From Berberis thunbergii (taxonomy: Eukaryota; Streptophyta; Magnoliopsida; Ranunculales; Berberidaceae), in the NCBI GenBank assembly GCA_003290165.1, contig QNQO01000536.1:496001-560000 (forward strand): a stretch of DNA of 64,000 nucleotides, read 5' to 3'. How positions within the stretch are numbered: position 1 is the first letter of the stretch; each line of letters starts with the position of its first letter. Positions 10,710 to 22,639 of the stretch are shown here, in pieces. Position numbers and translations under genes: made by a program. The notes below the pieces were generated by a model. It saw nothing but the letters and a program-made list of their open reading frames with translations. It ran no database searches and had not been told where the DNA came from.

Positions 10710-11281
10710 TGATGATACATCAATATAGATCGATCATCAAAGCCATACACATGGCAAAAAAAACCATCGCGAGGATATGGCGTCTCATCTACTAGGCCAG
10801 CTTGTAAAACCCAAGAAGAATAAAGCCAACTACGAAGGTCCAGACAAGGCCCATTATAAGAAGACATAATCAAAGCCTGAATCCAGACCCAAACGAGTCA
10901 AAGCCCAAATTCAAGCCCAAACACGAGTTCTCTCATAAAAAAAAAAGAGGAACGTTGCACCAAAAGAGTCGTGGAGGGAGTTACGCCTCCACGAACGCAT
11001 CTCCATCAATGAGGAAACTGTTACAAGAAACATTTCCTTTCATTGCGTCTCACATGCTTAAGTCACGCAAAAAATTAATTGCGACCATTATAAAAGGTAA
11101 AGAGAACATTCGACACAAGTATGCAACTTTAAATGTGTTTTGTCCAGATGTACTTCCTTCTTCAAACAAAATTGCTAACTTAAGCATCGGAGTGCCTTCG
11201 GCCACCAAAAAGGTGGTCCTTAGCAGTTTAACATCTATTTTGCAGGTCAAACTCATAGGAGGATGAGTTTTGGACGCATCA
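10710..11281 (+). repeat. 5' LTR of Tat-like element 1
   Basis: 572 bp, TG...CA. A TATA-like TTATAAAAGG at 11088-11097 fits the start of the R region. The 3' LTR shares the sequence but is about 66 bp shorter, mainly through a deletion near its end. Confidence 0.88.
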
Positions 11282-11284
11282 GTT

Positions 11285-11302
11285 TGGCGTCATCGGTGGG
11301 GA
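11285..11302 (+). other. Primer-binding site of Tat-like element 1
   Basis: TGGCGTCATCGGTGGGGA lies four bases after the 5' LTR. It resembles the TGGCGCCGTCTGTGGGGA-type site common after plant gypsy (Athila/Tat) LTRs; the matching tRNA cannot be fixed by eye. Confidence 0.7.
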
Positions 11303-11825
11303 ACGACGAGTTTCCTTCCTAAAAATAAGATCCATAGTGACAAAGCTCACCAAAATCTTATAGACGATCAACAAGTTGTCAGAACAAATGACACACCCTA
11401 CAGATCCCCAACACAACGACGATAACAACTCTCCTATTGACAACAATGTATCACGAACAATAAACAACCCAAATCATCGAGCCAATGGCACCCGAGAATC
11501 AAAATCCATAACATGCAATAACCCAAACAACCTAGACATCCAGTGACGCTGCCACGGATCCTCGGGTAGACCTACTATGGTCCAAATGAACTACATGACA
11601 AAAATGCTAGAGAAAATCACCAAGGAGCGCATCCAGCCAGCCGATCCTATTCAGGCACTGCCCCAACAAAACTCCGCCAACTGAACTCAAGGGAGTGACG
11701 AAGTCCCAACAAAACCCCAACAAGGAAACTCCGAGAACAATGAACCCCTCCAAGGCAAGACTCCACAGTGTGACAGAGCGCTTGCTGAGATTTCATTCAG
11801 AATCGGAATCACTGATCCCAACATA

Positions 11826-12850
11826 ATGTACAAGTTAGCCAAACCGTCATTCTTCGATGCCCTCATGAAGACTCCCATGCCGAAAAAGTTCACTCTGCCA
11901 AAGTTTGAATTATATGATGGTACCACCGACCCAATGGATCACCTGAGACACTTCCACCACATGATGGCATTGAAAGAGACCACGAAGTCGATCCTGTGCA
12001 GAACATTTTCGACTAGCCTTACCTCCATAGCAATGAATTGGTTCAACAACCTACCACCGATGTCAATAGATTCCTTAAAGACGTTAGCCGCCACCTTTAT
12101 CACGAGATTCATCGAAAGTCAATGTATGAGGAAATGACCACACTATCTTCTGCATGTCAAACATAAGCCCAAAGAGACAATATGGGCATATGTCACTCAT
12201 TTCACCAATGAATTGACAACGATAGATGGATGCAGCGACAACACAGCCGCCACAACTTTCACCGTCGGGTTGAAGAGATGCCCCTTCTTTGACACTCTCA
12301 ACTTAGAACCTCCTAAAAGCACGACGGTCTTGCTGAAAACAACCCAAAAACACATTTTTATTAAAAAGATGAAAGCTGCCAGGAGGAAAAATAAACAGGA
12401 AATGGAAAATCATTCAAGGAAACGGGAAAAGAAGGAAGAAAGAAGGGGAAATGATGGACCATGGGAAGATAACGATCAATCAAAGACACATCGGAACAAC
12501 AAAAAGACTAGGAAGTCACAATCGGCACGGCCCAATCATGAGCGGATAACCAGCGTAATGAAAAAGGAATACAAACCATACACGACCCTTCAGACAAGCC
12601 GGACCAACATCCTGAAGTACACGGCGAATTGGGAAAACATCAACTGGCCACCCAGAATGAGAGGAGACCTAAAAGGAAGAAACGAAACAGATATTGTTCC
12701 TTCCACAAGGATCACAAACATGATACCGAAGACTGCTACAAGCTGAAAGAAGAAATCGAGCATTGGATCAAAAGAGGACGACTCGACGAATTCCTTGGAA
12801 TGCCAGACAAACTACTCAAATGGAAAGAAAAGGCAGATACCACCACATGA
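11826..12850 (+). pseudogene. gag: gag polyprotein of Tat-like element 1 (one stop, one frameshift)
   Basis: The plus-strand reading from 11826 gives the plant retrotransposon gag domain: MPKKFTLPKFELYDGTTDP, then DHLRHFHHMMALK and LTSIAMNWFNNLPP, followed by SIDSLKTLAATFITRF. An in-frame TGA at 12135-12137 interrupts it; the same frame then continues (TNELTTIDGCSDNTA, LLKTTQKHIF) to about 12640. The C-terminal Tat-type zinc knuckle, RYCSFHKDHKHDTEDCYKLK, followed by a basic LDEFLG segment, is in another frame (about 12629-12850). Gag would form the particle shell and bind the RNA. Apart from these two lesions the domain is well kept. Confidence 0.85.
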
Positions 12851-13389
12851 TCGAAAAAACTATCTAGGGAGCTGATATACGCTCTACACTACATTTACCC
12901 AGCAAAGAAGCTCCTTCCATTCAAGCAGACCTACATCGATTCGAGAAGATTAACGCCCTAAAGACGTTTGCACTGATCGACTCAAGGACTACCAACGGAT
13001 ACAAGCTCAATCCGAATTACCAACGAAAGAATTAACGACGACGAACTCCATCAAGCCTCAGCCAGTGACGCCAAGCGAGGAGAAATAGCCGATCAAGTGA
13101 AGGAGGTCATGAACTAAACGGGAAAAAACAGCAAAGGCGTGAACCCCAACACAGGGATAAACATCAACCAAGCAAAGATCAAGAGGAAAAAGCAAATCGC
13201 TCATCAATGTTGCGTAATTGCTCTAGAAAAACGACCATTAGGAATGGTAGGGACATGCAAAAGGGAAATAATCAAATTAGAAATTCAGAATCATCATCCG
13301 ACAAAGGATAAAAGCTTTGAAATGAAGCCATGCAAAACACTCAGCATATAAAGCCAAAAGGAATCAGGACGCAAGTCAGATATATATAA
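12851..13389 (+). other. Unassigned internal region of Tat-like element 1
   Basis: About 540 bp between gag and the minisatellite, where protease and reverse transcriptase would be expected. I found no DTG, YxDD or integrase motif in any frame, so pol appears to have been lost by deletion rather than by point decay. Confidence 0.6.
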
Positions 13390-14330
13390 TAAACTTCTGG
13401 TCTATCAACCAACGAAGTAAAGGTTCGACGAATAAGTCAACTAAGTAAAAATGACTTCGGGTCGACTAGAACGTTGAACCAACAAAGTAAAAGGTTGAAC
13501 AAACGAGTCAACTAAGTAAAAGTAACTTCGAGTCGACTAGAACTTCGAACCAACGAAGTAAAGGTTGGATGAACGAGTCAACTAAGTACAAATGACTTCA
13601 GGTCGACTAAAGCGTCTAACCAACGAAGTAAAGGTTGGACGAACGAGTCAACTAAGTAAAAGTACTTCGGTTCGACTAGATCGCCAAACCAACAAAGTAA
13701 AGGTTGGACGAACGAGCCAACTAAATAAAAATGACTTCAGGTCGACTAGAACGTCGAACCAACGAAGAAAAGGTTGGACGAATGGGTCAACTAAGTAAAA
13801 GTGACTTCAGGTCGACTAGAACATCGAACCAACGAAGTAAAAGTTGGATGAATGAGTCAGCTAAGTAAAAATGACTTTGGGTTGACTATAACGTGAAAGC
13901 AATGAAGTAAAAGTTGGATGAACGAGTCAACTAAGTAAAAATGACTTCAGGTCGATTTGAATGTCGAACCAACAAAGTAAAAGTTAGACGAATGAGCCAG
14001 CCAAGTGAAAGCAACTTTGGGTAGACTAGAGCGCCGAACCAGCAAAGTAAAAGTTGGACGAATGAGTCAACTAAGTAAAAACGACTTCGAGTCGACTAGA
14101 ACGTCGAACCAACGAAGTAAAAGTTGGACAAACAAGCCAGCCAAGTAAAAGAAACTTCGGGTAGACTAGAGCGTCGAACCAACGAAGTAAAAGTTGGATG
14201 AATGAGTCAACTAAATAAAAGTAACTTCGGGTCGACTGAAACGTCAACACCAACGAAGTGAAATTTGAATGAAACGACTTCGGTCAATTAGATCATTGAG
14301 CCAACGAAGTCAGAGTTGAGTGAATAAATC
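13390..14330. repeat. 70-bp minisatellite in Tat-like element 1
   Basis: About 13 head-to-tail units of 69-71 bp. A typical unit runs from ACCAACGAAGTAAAGGTTGG through GAACGAGTCAACTAAGTAAA to a GACTTCGGGTCGACTAGAAC block. Successive copies of the AACC anchor fall at 13407, 13477, 13548, 13618, 13687, 13757 and 13827. The array has no spacers and lies between gag and the antisense ORF, where Tat-lineage elements often hold tandem repeats. Confidence 0.92.
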
Positions 14331-14628
14331 AACTCGAAAGAGGCAAATTCCATTTTGATCAGAATATCAAACCTGAGAAGGAACAAAACAGCTCAAGAGA
14401 GCCTCGGATTAACTAACGCGCCAGATCGAGAAAACAGAAGACAAGCAAACAAAACAGCTTTATCATAAAAGCTTCGAGACAACCAACACGAGGTTGAGAA
14501 GGACGTACCGAAGCATAGGAGAATTCAAATCAGCAAAAGTTAGATAGGACAAAAATATAACTCTAAAAATCAAAGATGGAGTACAAAGGTACATGCAACA
14601 TGAACAAAGTCAACCAGATGAACCACGA

Positions 14629-16972
14629 CTACAAAGAAAAGTAAAGGAGAAAATTCATGTTTTTTAATAAAAATGATTCTATTACATTCCAGAAAGAAAG
14701 TAAATGAGCAGTGAGGTCATGCAGAAGGATCCATAGCATCGTCAACAACACCATATGACGAACGAGGGGCAGCCGGATCACTGACAAGAGCTCTCTCTTC
14801 AAGAGGAGAAGGCAGTGGCTTTTCAGTCGTTGGATCACTTGGAGGGTCTTCAACACCGTCTTCATCCTCGAAGGTCTGATAGACCAAGTGACGAGATTGA
14901 GACAAGTTAACACCAAGACCCTCATAACGTTAAACCTATCCTTAACAAAACCAAGCTCATTCCTAGCTGCTATAAGTCGGCCCTCAGTAGTAGTAAGGAT
15001 CGTGGAGGTATTAGTCTTGACCTCGTCAAGTGAAGCTGTTAATTGCTCCACCCTTTTTCAACAATGTCGCGGTTGGTAGAGTGTTCCATCACGGCACGCG
15101 CAGCCTTACCATGGAGTGCTTTTTTGGTGGACAACTCTTTTTCCGCATCATATAAGCGTGCATAAATGTCGTTTATTCTTAAAGATTCGGGCTCGGTCAC
15201 ATATCGATCCCATGCACCCTCTGCTTCGACCAATGAGGCTTGAGCAACCCCAGTCGCATTGATCTGCTTCGAGCATCGTGCTGTTAATGCATCAGATTGA
15301 TAAATAACATGGGAACAAACCAATAACAGCACAACAAGCTTCCTCAAGAGAAACCACTAGATTACGACTAGCTTGAAAATTCAAACCCATCACCCCTGTG
15401 TAGGCAAGATGACTCATCCCGTCCATTATAAGCCTAAGGCCATCGTCAAGATGAAGGCTCAGATCCAGCACAGGCATCAAAGACCTCTCCACCGACCGTC
15501 TGTGTCATTTGTTAATCAACTTACGCGCACCATCCGGCATGTCAAACCGGGAAAACCAGCAAAACTTCCCATCCGATTTAAACCTAATCTCATCAGGAGT
15601 AGGTTCCGTCCAACTGATCTGCAAATGAAGAACGCGGGGATTTGGAAGCACAGATGAACCACCACCCATAGCCGGGAAGAAAGAAAGAACGAAAGGAAAA
15701 AACATGTTCACCCTCTCGTTGAGCAATAACCATAGCAAAAATGGAACGAGAAGGAGTCCCAATGAGAATAGAGAAGCCTAAGCGGGCTGAAGAAGGCGGG
15801 ACCTCCGCCCATCATCAACAGAAGGAGTGAAAAAATGAGGAGACTGTGTCTCGGAAACTCGATCATGACTACTAAGTTCCTTAGACTAGACAACGGCCAG
15901 TTGGAACATCTTGTCATCAATGGCCCTAGGATCCTCATTAGAACACTTGACAACGTCAAGACCACCATAAGTAGAGAGGAGCCTCTTTTCGCCATCATCC
16001 AGCCGGTGAATGGTCTCTTTCTCGCTCATTTTCAATGCCAACTTCATCTATTCAGCCTCTTGCAGAGAGCAACGATCCTCCCTTGCCATTTCCATATCAA
16101 CATAACTCGAGTAAAGATAAGCATGACAAACAAAATCAACGAGCCGCTTCTTCTTCGTAACACGATCATAACTCAGGAACAATCGTTTCGACGGACTAAC
16201 AGGCCTCAAAATTTTCTCTTCCTGAAAATTGGACCGGTAGTGTCAACGCCAACAGGAGCATCGAGATCTGTAACATCCAAACTCACTTTCCCATCAACGA
16301 TATCATTACCACCATCGACAAGGGCAGTGCAGGCAGCAATCTCCGTTGCTTGCCTCTCAGTTAGCAGAGCCCGCTCCATTTCATTCATACTGTACAAACC
16401 GTTGCACTTCACCATGTCATCAGTAAGATAGGTGTCCAAAGGAACTAAAGGAAGCTGCAAAAAATGCTCACTGATAATCTATTCTTCAACAGTCAATTGC
16501 AGATTCCTCCGCTTGTTGGAACTCAGAAAAACCTCACTATCTGCCAACCCTGCAAATTGAAGTAGCCATAGTGGACAGAAGCGTAAAACCAATCCCACGA
16601 CCAACCCCTAATGTCCTTGTTAAGATTGCCAAAACACGCGGGAGAATGAAGAAAACAAGTACTCTTGGACGCCAATAGAATGACCACCGAATGCAAGATT
16701 CTAGCATTCAAAGGAATACCAGAAATGATGGCCCTTGCATATGTGGATACCATAACCCACCAACAGTTCGAGCCCATCTGAGCAAGAGGAATACCCAGAA
16801 GATCTAAATAAGACCAGAATAACACTGAAACTGGAAATAAAAAACTGACATGAAACATACGAGGGTAAAGTGCAATATATCCATTCTTCGGACAAAAAAG
16901 ACTATCAGTTTCACGAGGTAGAATGATCTCAAGGTCGAAAGGCGAAGAGTAGTTGGAACAAACGCTATCCAA
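14629..16972 (-). pseudogene. Antisense ORF of Tat-like element 1, decayed
   Basis: Read from 16972 leftwards. The first 149 codons (16972-16523) include PLAQMGSNCWWVMVSTYARA and a downstream Trp-rich segment. This resembles the plant 'putative gypsy type transposon' family (Pfam Transposase_28 as I recall it), whose core is PxxQLxPNxWRxxxxFxxL. Further in, frame-shifted pieces follow: an acidic part (16460-16206), a coiled-coil-like part with EAEGAWDRYVTEPESLRIN and LYDAEKELSTKKALHGKAAR (15347-15039), and LDEVKTNTSTILTTTEGRL (15051 leftwards). A similar antisense ORF lies in the same place in the other two Tat-like elements here. The function of this ORF is not established. Confidence 0.7.
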
Positions 16973-17371
16973 GGTCGCCTGAGAAGCCTTCTTGAGGAAA
17001 AATAAGCTTCGCAGGTAGCAAGCTGCTCACCGTCCAGTAAGTCACCAGCAGGCGTCGTGCATAGGCAATAAATGATGGAAAAAAAACAATAGAAAGAAGA
17101 AACAACCTTAATATCAAAGATGGCATAAATAAGAAAAAAAAAACATCACAGTCTCCTTTATACAGCCAAGCAATGAAGAAACTGCTCGTGGGGCGACATA
17201 CGTGATATAATGGCATGCAAAATTCCAAAAAATGTGCAAAAAAATGAACGGATAAAGAAGTGATCGAGACAATTGACCGACCAAAAGTTGCTAGCAACAT
17301 TAAGTTCAATGCATAGATGTAATTGAGATAATAATCACCACGAAGTTAGTGGATACATAAATGCACCCACT

Positions 17372-17388
17372 AACTGAGGGGGAGTAGC
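17372..17388 (+). other. Polypurine tract of Tat-like element 1
   Basis: AACTGAGGGGGAGTAGC directly abuts the 3' LTR. Equivalent tracts lie before the 3' LTRs of the other two Tat-like elements, confirming the plus orientation. Confidence 0.75.
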
Positions 17389-17894
17389 TGATGATACATT
17401 AAAATAGACCGATCATCACGATAACACACATGGCAAAAAACATCCATCGCGAGGATATAGCATCCTATCTACTGGGTCAGCTCGTAAAACCCAAGAAGAA
17501 TAAATACAACTATGGAGACCCATACAATGCTCACTATAAGAAGACATAATCCAAGCCCGAATCTAGCCCCAAACAAGTCAAAGCCTAAATCCAGGTCCAA
17601 CACAAATTCTCTCATAAAGAAGAGGAACGTTGCACTAAAAAGAGTCATGGAGGGAGTTACACCTCCACAAACGCATCTCCATCAAGGAGAAGACTGTTAT
17701 GAGAAACATCTTTTGTTGCACCTCACATGCTTAAGTCACACAGAGAATTAACCGCGACCATTATAAAAGGTAAAGGGAACATTCAACACATGTATGCAAC
17801 TTTAATTGAGTTTTGTCCAGATTTACTTCCTTCTTCAAACATAGTTGCTGACTTAAGCATCGACCACTAAAAAGGTCGATTTTTGGACGCATCA
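17389..17894 (+). repeat. 3' LTR of Tat-like element 1
   Basis: 506 bp, TGATGATACATT...GGACGCATCA. Same TATA-like TTATAAAAGG at 17761-17770 as the 5' copy. Shorter than its partner through internal deletions, the largest near its 3' end. Confidence 0.87.
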
Positions 17895-17899
17895 CAAAC

Positions 17900-18839
17900 C
17901 ATTATGAGTTGGAGTTTGAATATGATGCTAGCACGGGAGACAATCTAATGACAATTGTTAAGCTTCGAGAGGGACAAAAAATGATTCACTAATGATCCAT
18001 TTCTTCCTTGGTTGTGATTACAGAGGTTTTTAGGGCATAACCACAATTCATTGGTTTAAGCCCACTTTCGCTTCTTTACCTTGTTTGTATAAACGAGACT
18101 TTCACAAAATGCAATGACTATTTGACACCACCAATTGTTTTAACCTACTAAGTGACACCACCAATAAAAGCGGTTCCCAAACATGTTTGGGAACTTTTTG
18201 GCAAAAAAACCTTCCTCACACTTGCAGCCTCCCTTTCGCCCTTCCAAGCTCTCTAGAATAAATCTCTATTGCCAACGTCTCTCCTCTTCTTTCAACTCTC
18301 TTAAATTTTCTCTCTCTCTCACCTAGTTCTCCAACTTTGCCTGGAAGGAGTTTGGTTGAAGTTTTTACATAGAAATGGATTAGTTTAGTGAAGTTGATGA
18401 TGATAGACTTGAGAATGATAATGGTGGACGTAAGGGAAAACATTGTAGATGTGAGGGTGTGCATTAAGCTCTATTTATAGGAGAAAATGATGAAGATGAA
18501 CAATCACAAGATGGAGGAAAACCCACTCCACTTGAGATAACACCCTCCACTTCACATGAACTTGCATGAGTTTATTTTTGTTTTTGTGGTTATTATAATA
18601 TCATGTTTAATTTCCTATTTTGTTTATATTTGAAGCCACATTGTTATTGTTATGGTTATTCTTAACTTTTTGTTGTGGTGAGTGGATTTTTCTTCTCTAA
18701 AACTTGTATGTTTACTATTGTTTATCAATTTTAGTTGATACTTTCATGTTTATTGTTTTTAGGGTTAGTTAGATAATGTTGGTTGTTGTTATTGTTTGTT
18801 GGTTATTTAAATTTACTTATAAGTTCTTGATTATTTTGT
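17900..18839. other. Gene-free stretch before the MULE transposase remnant
   Basis: Contains a short open run around 17900-17990 (YELEFEYDASTGD), two GACACCACCAA motifs near 18123 and 18154, the perfect palindrome listed separately, and a CT-rich 5'-UTR-like block at 18230-18330. It may be the 5' part of the decayed autonomous MULE that follows, but no TIR is seen. Confidence 0.4.
18173..18194. repeat. Perfect 22-bp palindrome
   Basis: GTTCCCAAACA followed by its exact reverse complement TGTTTGGGAAC, with no loop. It lies among GACACCACCAA repeats. No function can be assigned. Confidence 0.8.
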
Positions 18840-19385
18840 GCGTAGACTCTTCTCATGGACGTAATAAATTTTGATATTGCTTTGGACTATATTGGCCACC
18901 TGGAATTACTTCAAGCCTATTTGGAAGAGACCAACCTTCTAGAGGTTGCCATTGCCTTAATCATTTTATTCATTACATTACTAAATATATGATTATAATT
19001 TGTTTGATTTACTTAATGTAGAAGGATGATCATGATGTTGACGAAAATGTTTATATTGATAAAAATGGCGAGTCTCATCGTGAGGCCAACAACCATGGAG
19101 AGGAAAGAACATTGGAAAAGTAGTCGACGATGGTGTCTTTTTCTTACAGAAAATGTAAGATTAATTCATGTATAAACATTGTCACAAGTTTATTGATTTT
19201 CCTAACAAATTTATTGCTCTTCATATCGTGTTAATTTTTTAGATATTCTCATTGAGGTCGACCTTGGTAGCTTGGTCCCAAGGCATTGGTAGGGATAATA
19301 ACACTATTGTTATTATCACAAAATCTGAACCCGCTGATAATAGACGTAAATAAATCATCCATTTTGGATGTAAGAAGAAAAGGGA

Positions 19386-19448
<63 letters not shown>

Positions 19449-21180
19449 TTATAGTGGCAATGGTCGATCAAACAGTACAAAGAAGTGTGACTACCCATTT
19501 CCATTGAAAAGGGGCTACAAGGTAATGACCGTAGGAAGTTGCAAGCCACATGTGGAACCAACATCCATCATCGAGCAAAATTGCTACTTGGTCATTCCTT
19601 TACGGGCAAATTGAATGAAGCAAAGATAATATTTTTTCAGAATATTTTGATGTCAGGTGTCGCGCCTCGATAAATTTTGGTCAATATGAAACATATGTTT
19701 TCTAATAATGTCTCATATTTGAAGATTTTTTATAATGTCACTGCAAGGCTAAAGACACTTCATCTACAAGGGAAAACGACTTTGCAACACACCATGCATT
19801 TGTTGAACAAAAATAATTACATTAAGTGACATACTATGGATGAGGATAATAGAGTTACCAATATTTTCTAGGCGTATCCTGGGTAATTCAACTAGCAAAA
19901 TGTTTCCCATAAATGATGCTTATGAATGCACTTATAACATTAATCGCTTCCGGATGTCACTGTTTGAGATTGTGTGTTACGTCTACCAGAATTTTTTTTA
20001 TTGTTGCATGTATTTTATGTCTTCTGAGATGGAATAGTCGTTTTTTGGGGATTTGGAAAAATTATTGAGGATTTTTTAGCTAGACAACATGCTAATTGTG
20101 TTTGTCACTGATAGATAGTTGGTTTGATCAAAGCCATGGAGCCAGTCTTTCCGAATCAAGGAGATTGTTGTGCACATGGCACATAAATACAAATATAATA
20201 AGAATTGTAAAAAACAATTTGAGGATAATAAGGGATGGAACAAGTTCATTAGTTATTTCTTAGATTTGTACGGATCAAGTACAGAGGAAAAAATGGAAGT
20301 GAACCATTATTGAATTCCAGACAAAAGGAGCATCACATCCGAAGTGTTTGGATTATTTGATGACGGTTTGATATTTGCAAAAGGAGTACTTCGTGAGTGC
20401 ATGGACTGATACTTTCAAGCATTTTAGCCAACGGACAATCAGTCACGTGGAAGGTGCACTCGAATTTGAAGGAGATGTCGGAAAATTCTCAAGGGACATT
20501 TTTTAATGTATGGACGAAGATGCATGACATAATCCAAATCCAACTGATAAAAATTGAAACGTCATTTAACAAGTTTGACGAAGGTGAATATTGAGCATGT
20601 GTCTTTTTTTTTTGAAAATTTCTATGAGTCCGTGGTGCAAAATGCTATTGATTTGATGTTATTGGAAGTTCAGAGGTGTGAATCGGTGAGCAATGACCCT
20701 GTGAAGTGTAGATGTGTAATTCGAACCACTCATGGGTTGCTTTGTGCTCATGATATGATATAATAGCTACTCATAATAGACAACTTTCATTAGCTACCTT
20801 AGACAAGCATTGCATGCAACTTAACAAAACAATATTCCTAAAGCCGAGGATGTGATTATAAAGCCAATGACCAATAACAATAAGCAGATATTCAATGAGT
20901 CCACTCCTGATAAGCAGTTAGTGTTGAAGATGAAGCTTCTAGAGTTGAGTTGGCCGGGTTCAACTCTAACGATTGAACTATTCGAACTTATGGCGAACAA
21001 GGGGAAACCTAAAAAAAAGAAATTGTCTACACATAAGAAGTTGACTAAAAGGACCCATCGGGTTATGGGTACTCCAAGACTCAAGAGGAGTTAAAAAGTC
21101 AACAAAGTGTTTCTAAGGCAAAGTGGAAGCCGGAGGAATGGAAAAGTTCTTTTGTTAGGGTTGAAAGCTGAATCGACGAA
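18840..21180 (+). pseudogene. mudrA/FAR1-type MULE transposase remnant, 5' part
   Basis: Fragments of a Mutator-like transposase appear in the correct order but in shifting frames. First a FAR1-like DNA-binding piece near 19240-19380 (VDLGSLVP, then a DNRRK/RRKGS segment). Then the region before the catalytic core (about 19500-19870), with VTARLKTLHLQGKTTLQHTM. Then the start of the MULE domain (about 19880-20030: TYNINRFRMSLFEIV). Next come IKAMEPVFPNQGDCCAHGT (about 20130-20190), SNLKEMSENSQGTFFNVWTK and IEHVSFFFENFYESVVQNAI. The SWIM-like zinc segment CRCVIRTTHGLLCAHDM sits at 20709-20759, and a basic tail follows (20852-21094). Numerous stops and frameshifts, an AT microsatellite and a solo LTR disrupt it. 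The original protein would have cut and joined MULE ends in the nucleus. Confidence 0.75.
19388..19444. repeat. (AT)n microsatellite
   Basis: A 57-bp uninterrupted AT dinucleotide run within the FAR1-like part of the MULE transposase remnant. The Tyr/Ile ORFs reading through it are artefacts. Confidence 0.95.
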
Positions 21181-22345
21181 TCAACTTTTATCTCAAACCG
21201 AAAACCAAATAGACTATTATCAGTTTCAAATTTTCACTTGAAAGTGCATCGACCATATTGGTTTCAAATTTATGTAAATCGAAAATCGAATCGATGTTAC
21301 TAATACCGACATAAAATGGAACTGACTGACTAAATTAAACATACTATATTATTTTATATAATATATATTATAAATTATATACATTTGGTCAGTTTTATTT
21401 TGTCGGTTAAAATCACTTTAAAATCAAAAACTGAATCGACCATATCCGTTTCAAAATTTCCTAAACATAATCGATCAAAATCATCGAATCAATGGGTTTG
21501 ATTTTGAAATGTTCAGTTAGTTTATTCGTTTTTTGTTCAATCGTGACTTTCATGAAGCAAATTCTGTCGTTTGAGATTACGTGGATAGCATTAAGAACGT
21601 ATGTGATATTCACATAATTATTACATAACATATCCCTAAATTTATATATGTTAGTGTTTCGATTATTATATTTTATAGTAATTATTTCGTTTTCATGTCT
21701 TTGTAGAAATTTGAGCGTGAACGATTAAATCGTATTAAGGCGACAATTTAAGGAATGACAATTGATCGATTCTAGCGGTGGTACTAAGTAGAGAGTCACA
21801 TATCTAAACCCTTAATTCCAAAACTAAGCCCATAACTTAAACCCAAAACCAAACCCAATGCCAAGCCCAATCAAACCCAAAAAAATATTCTCCCAATCAT
21901 CCCATATTCAATTTTGATTTTTTTTCCTTAAATCACTCGTTGAATCATCCCCTTAACTTGTTTATATTCATTTTTTCCTAATTCTCTATAAATACAAAAA
22001 TTTAATGGATGAGAAAGGGGAGGAAGAGAAGAAAAAAAATTACAGAAAATCAAACCTTCTTCCTCACACAGTGATTCTCATCACCATCACCACCTATCCA
22101 TCTCTCACTCCCTCTCTATCCAGATCAATCCGCAATCACGGCCACCAGAGCCACCATCATCACCCGAGCACCACCACTGCCACGGGAGGAAGAAAAGAGA
22201 AAAGAAAAATTACAAAAATCAAAACTTCTTCCTCATACAGTGATTATCATCACCATCACCACCTCCCATCGCCACTACCCACCACGAAACAGGGGGTGAC
22301 AACCCTGTCTCACTTCACCTCGCCACCACCGAGCTCCGTCACCGC

Positions 22346-22378
22346 CACGAAACAGGGGCGTGACAACCCTGTTTCGTG
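22346..22378. repeat. LTR hairpin (GAAACAGGG type), copy in solo LTR A
   Basis: Arms CACGAAACAGGG (22346-22357) and CCCTGTTTCGTG (22367-22378) pair perfectly around the loop GCGTGACAA. A less perfect copy lies just upstream, near 22286-22312. Related hairpins recur at 34014-34042, 39430-39454 and 40224-40245. Confidence 0.8.
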
Positions 22379-22639
22379 TCAAACCTTCATCTCGCCACTG
22401 AGCACCACACAGATTGTCCCTCCACCACCGTCCCTGCCCAACAACCAAGCATCGAGCATCGCGAGCCACCATCATCGCCGCGAAACAGAACCATCATCAT
22501 CACTGCGACTCTGTTCCACCTCGCCACAGAGCCAGACAGACCGTCCGAGCCGCCATCACCGCCCTCTCTTAGTTTTGGCCCTCCTTCCTATCTCTCTCTC
22601 TCACGGTCACCATCGCAAGCATCATCACCCGAGCACCAC

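Larger units (their letters stand above)
10710..17894 (+). mobile_element. Tat/Retand-like Ty3/gypsy LTR retroelement 1 (non-autonomous)
   Basis: Two LTRs start TGATGATACAT and end GGACGCATCA, flanked by CAAAT (10705-10709) and CAAAC (17895-17899), a 5-bp duplication with one change. Internal order: primer-binding site, gag (11826-12850), a gap with no recognisable protease, reverse transcriptase or integrase, a 70-bp minisatellite (13390-14330), an antisense ORF region (14629-16972), a polypurine tract, and the 3' LTR. The gag type, the array and the antisense ORF together point to the Tat lineage, where Retand-type elements have this layout. It could move only with pol supplied in trans. 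Confidence 0.88.

Noticed and set aside
13390..14330. Regular 70-bp repeats as a CRISPR-like array
   Set aside because: Units are head-to-tail with no unique spacers, and the context is a plant retroelement.
15373..16431. Plus-strand ORFs opposite the antisense ORF of Tat-like element 1
   Set aside because: They are shadows of the minus-strand reading; only the minus strand shows family motifs.
19286..19564. Tyr/Ile repeat proteins on both strands
   Set aside because: Artefacts of the AT microsatellite.
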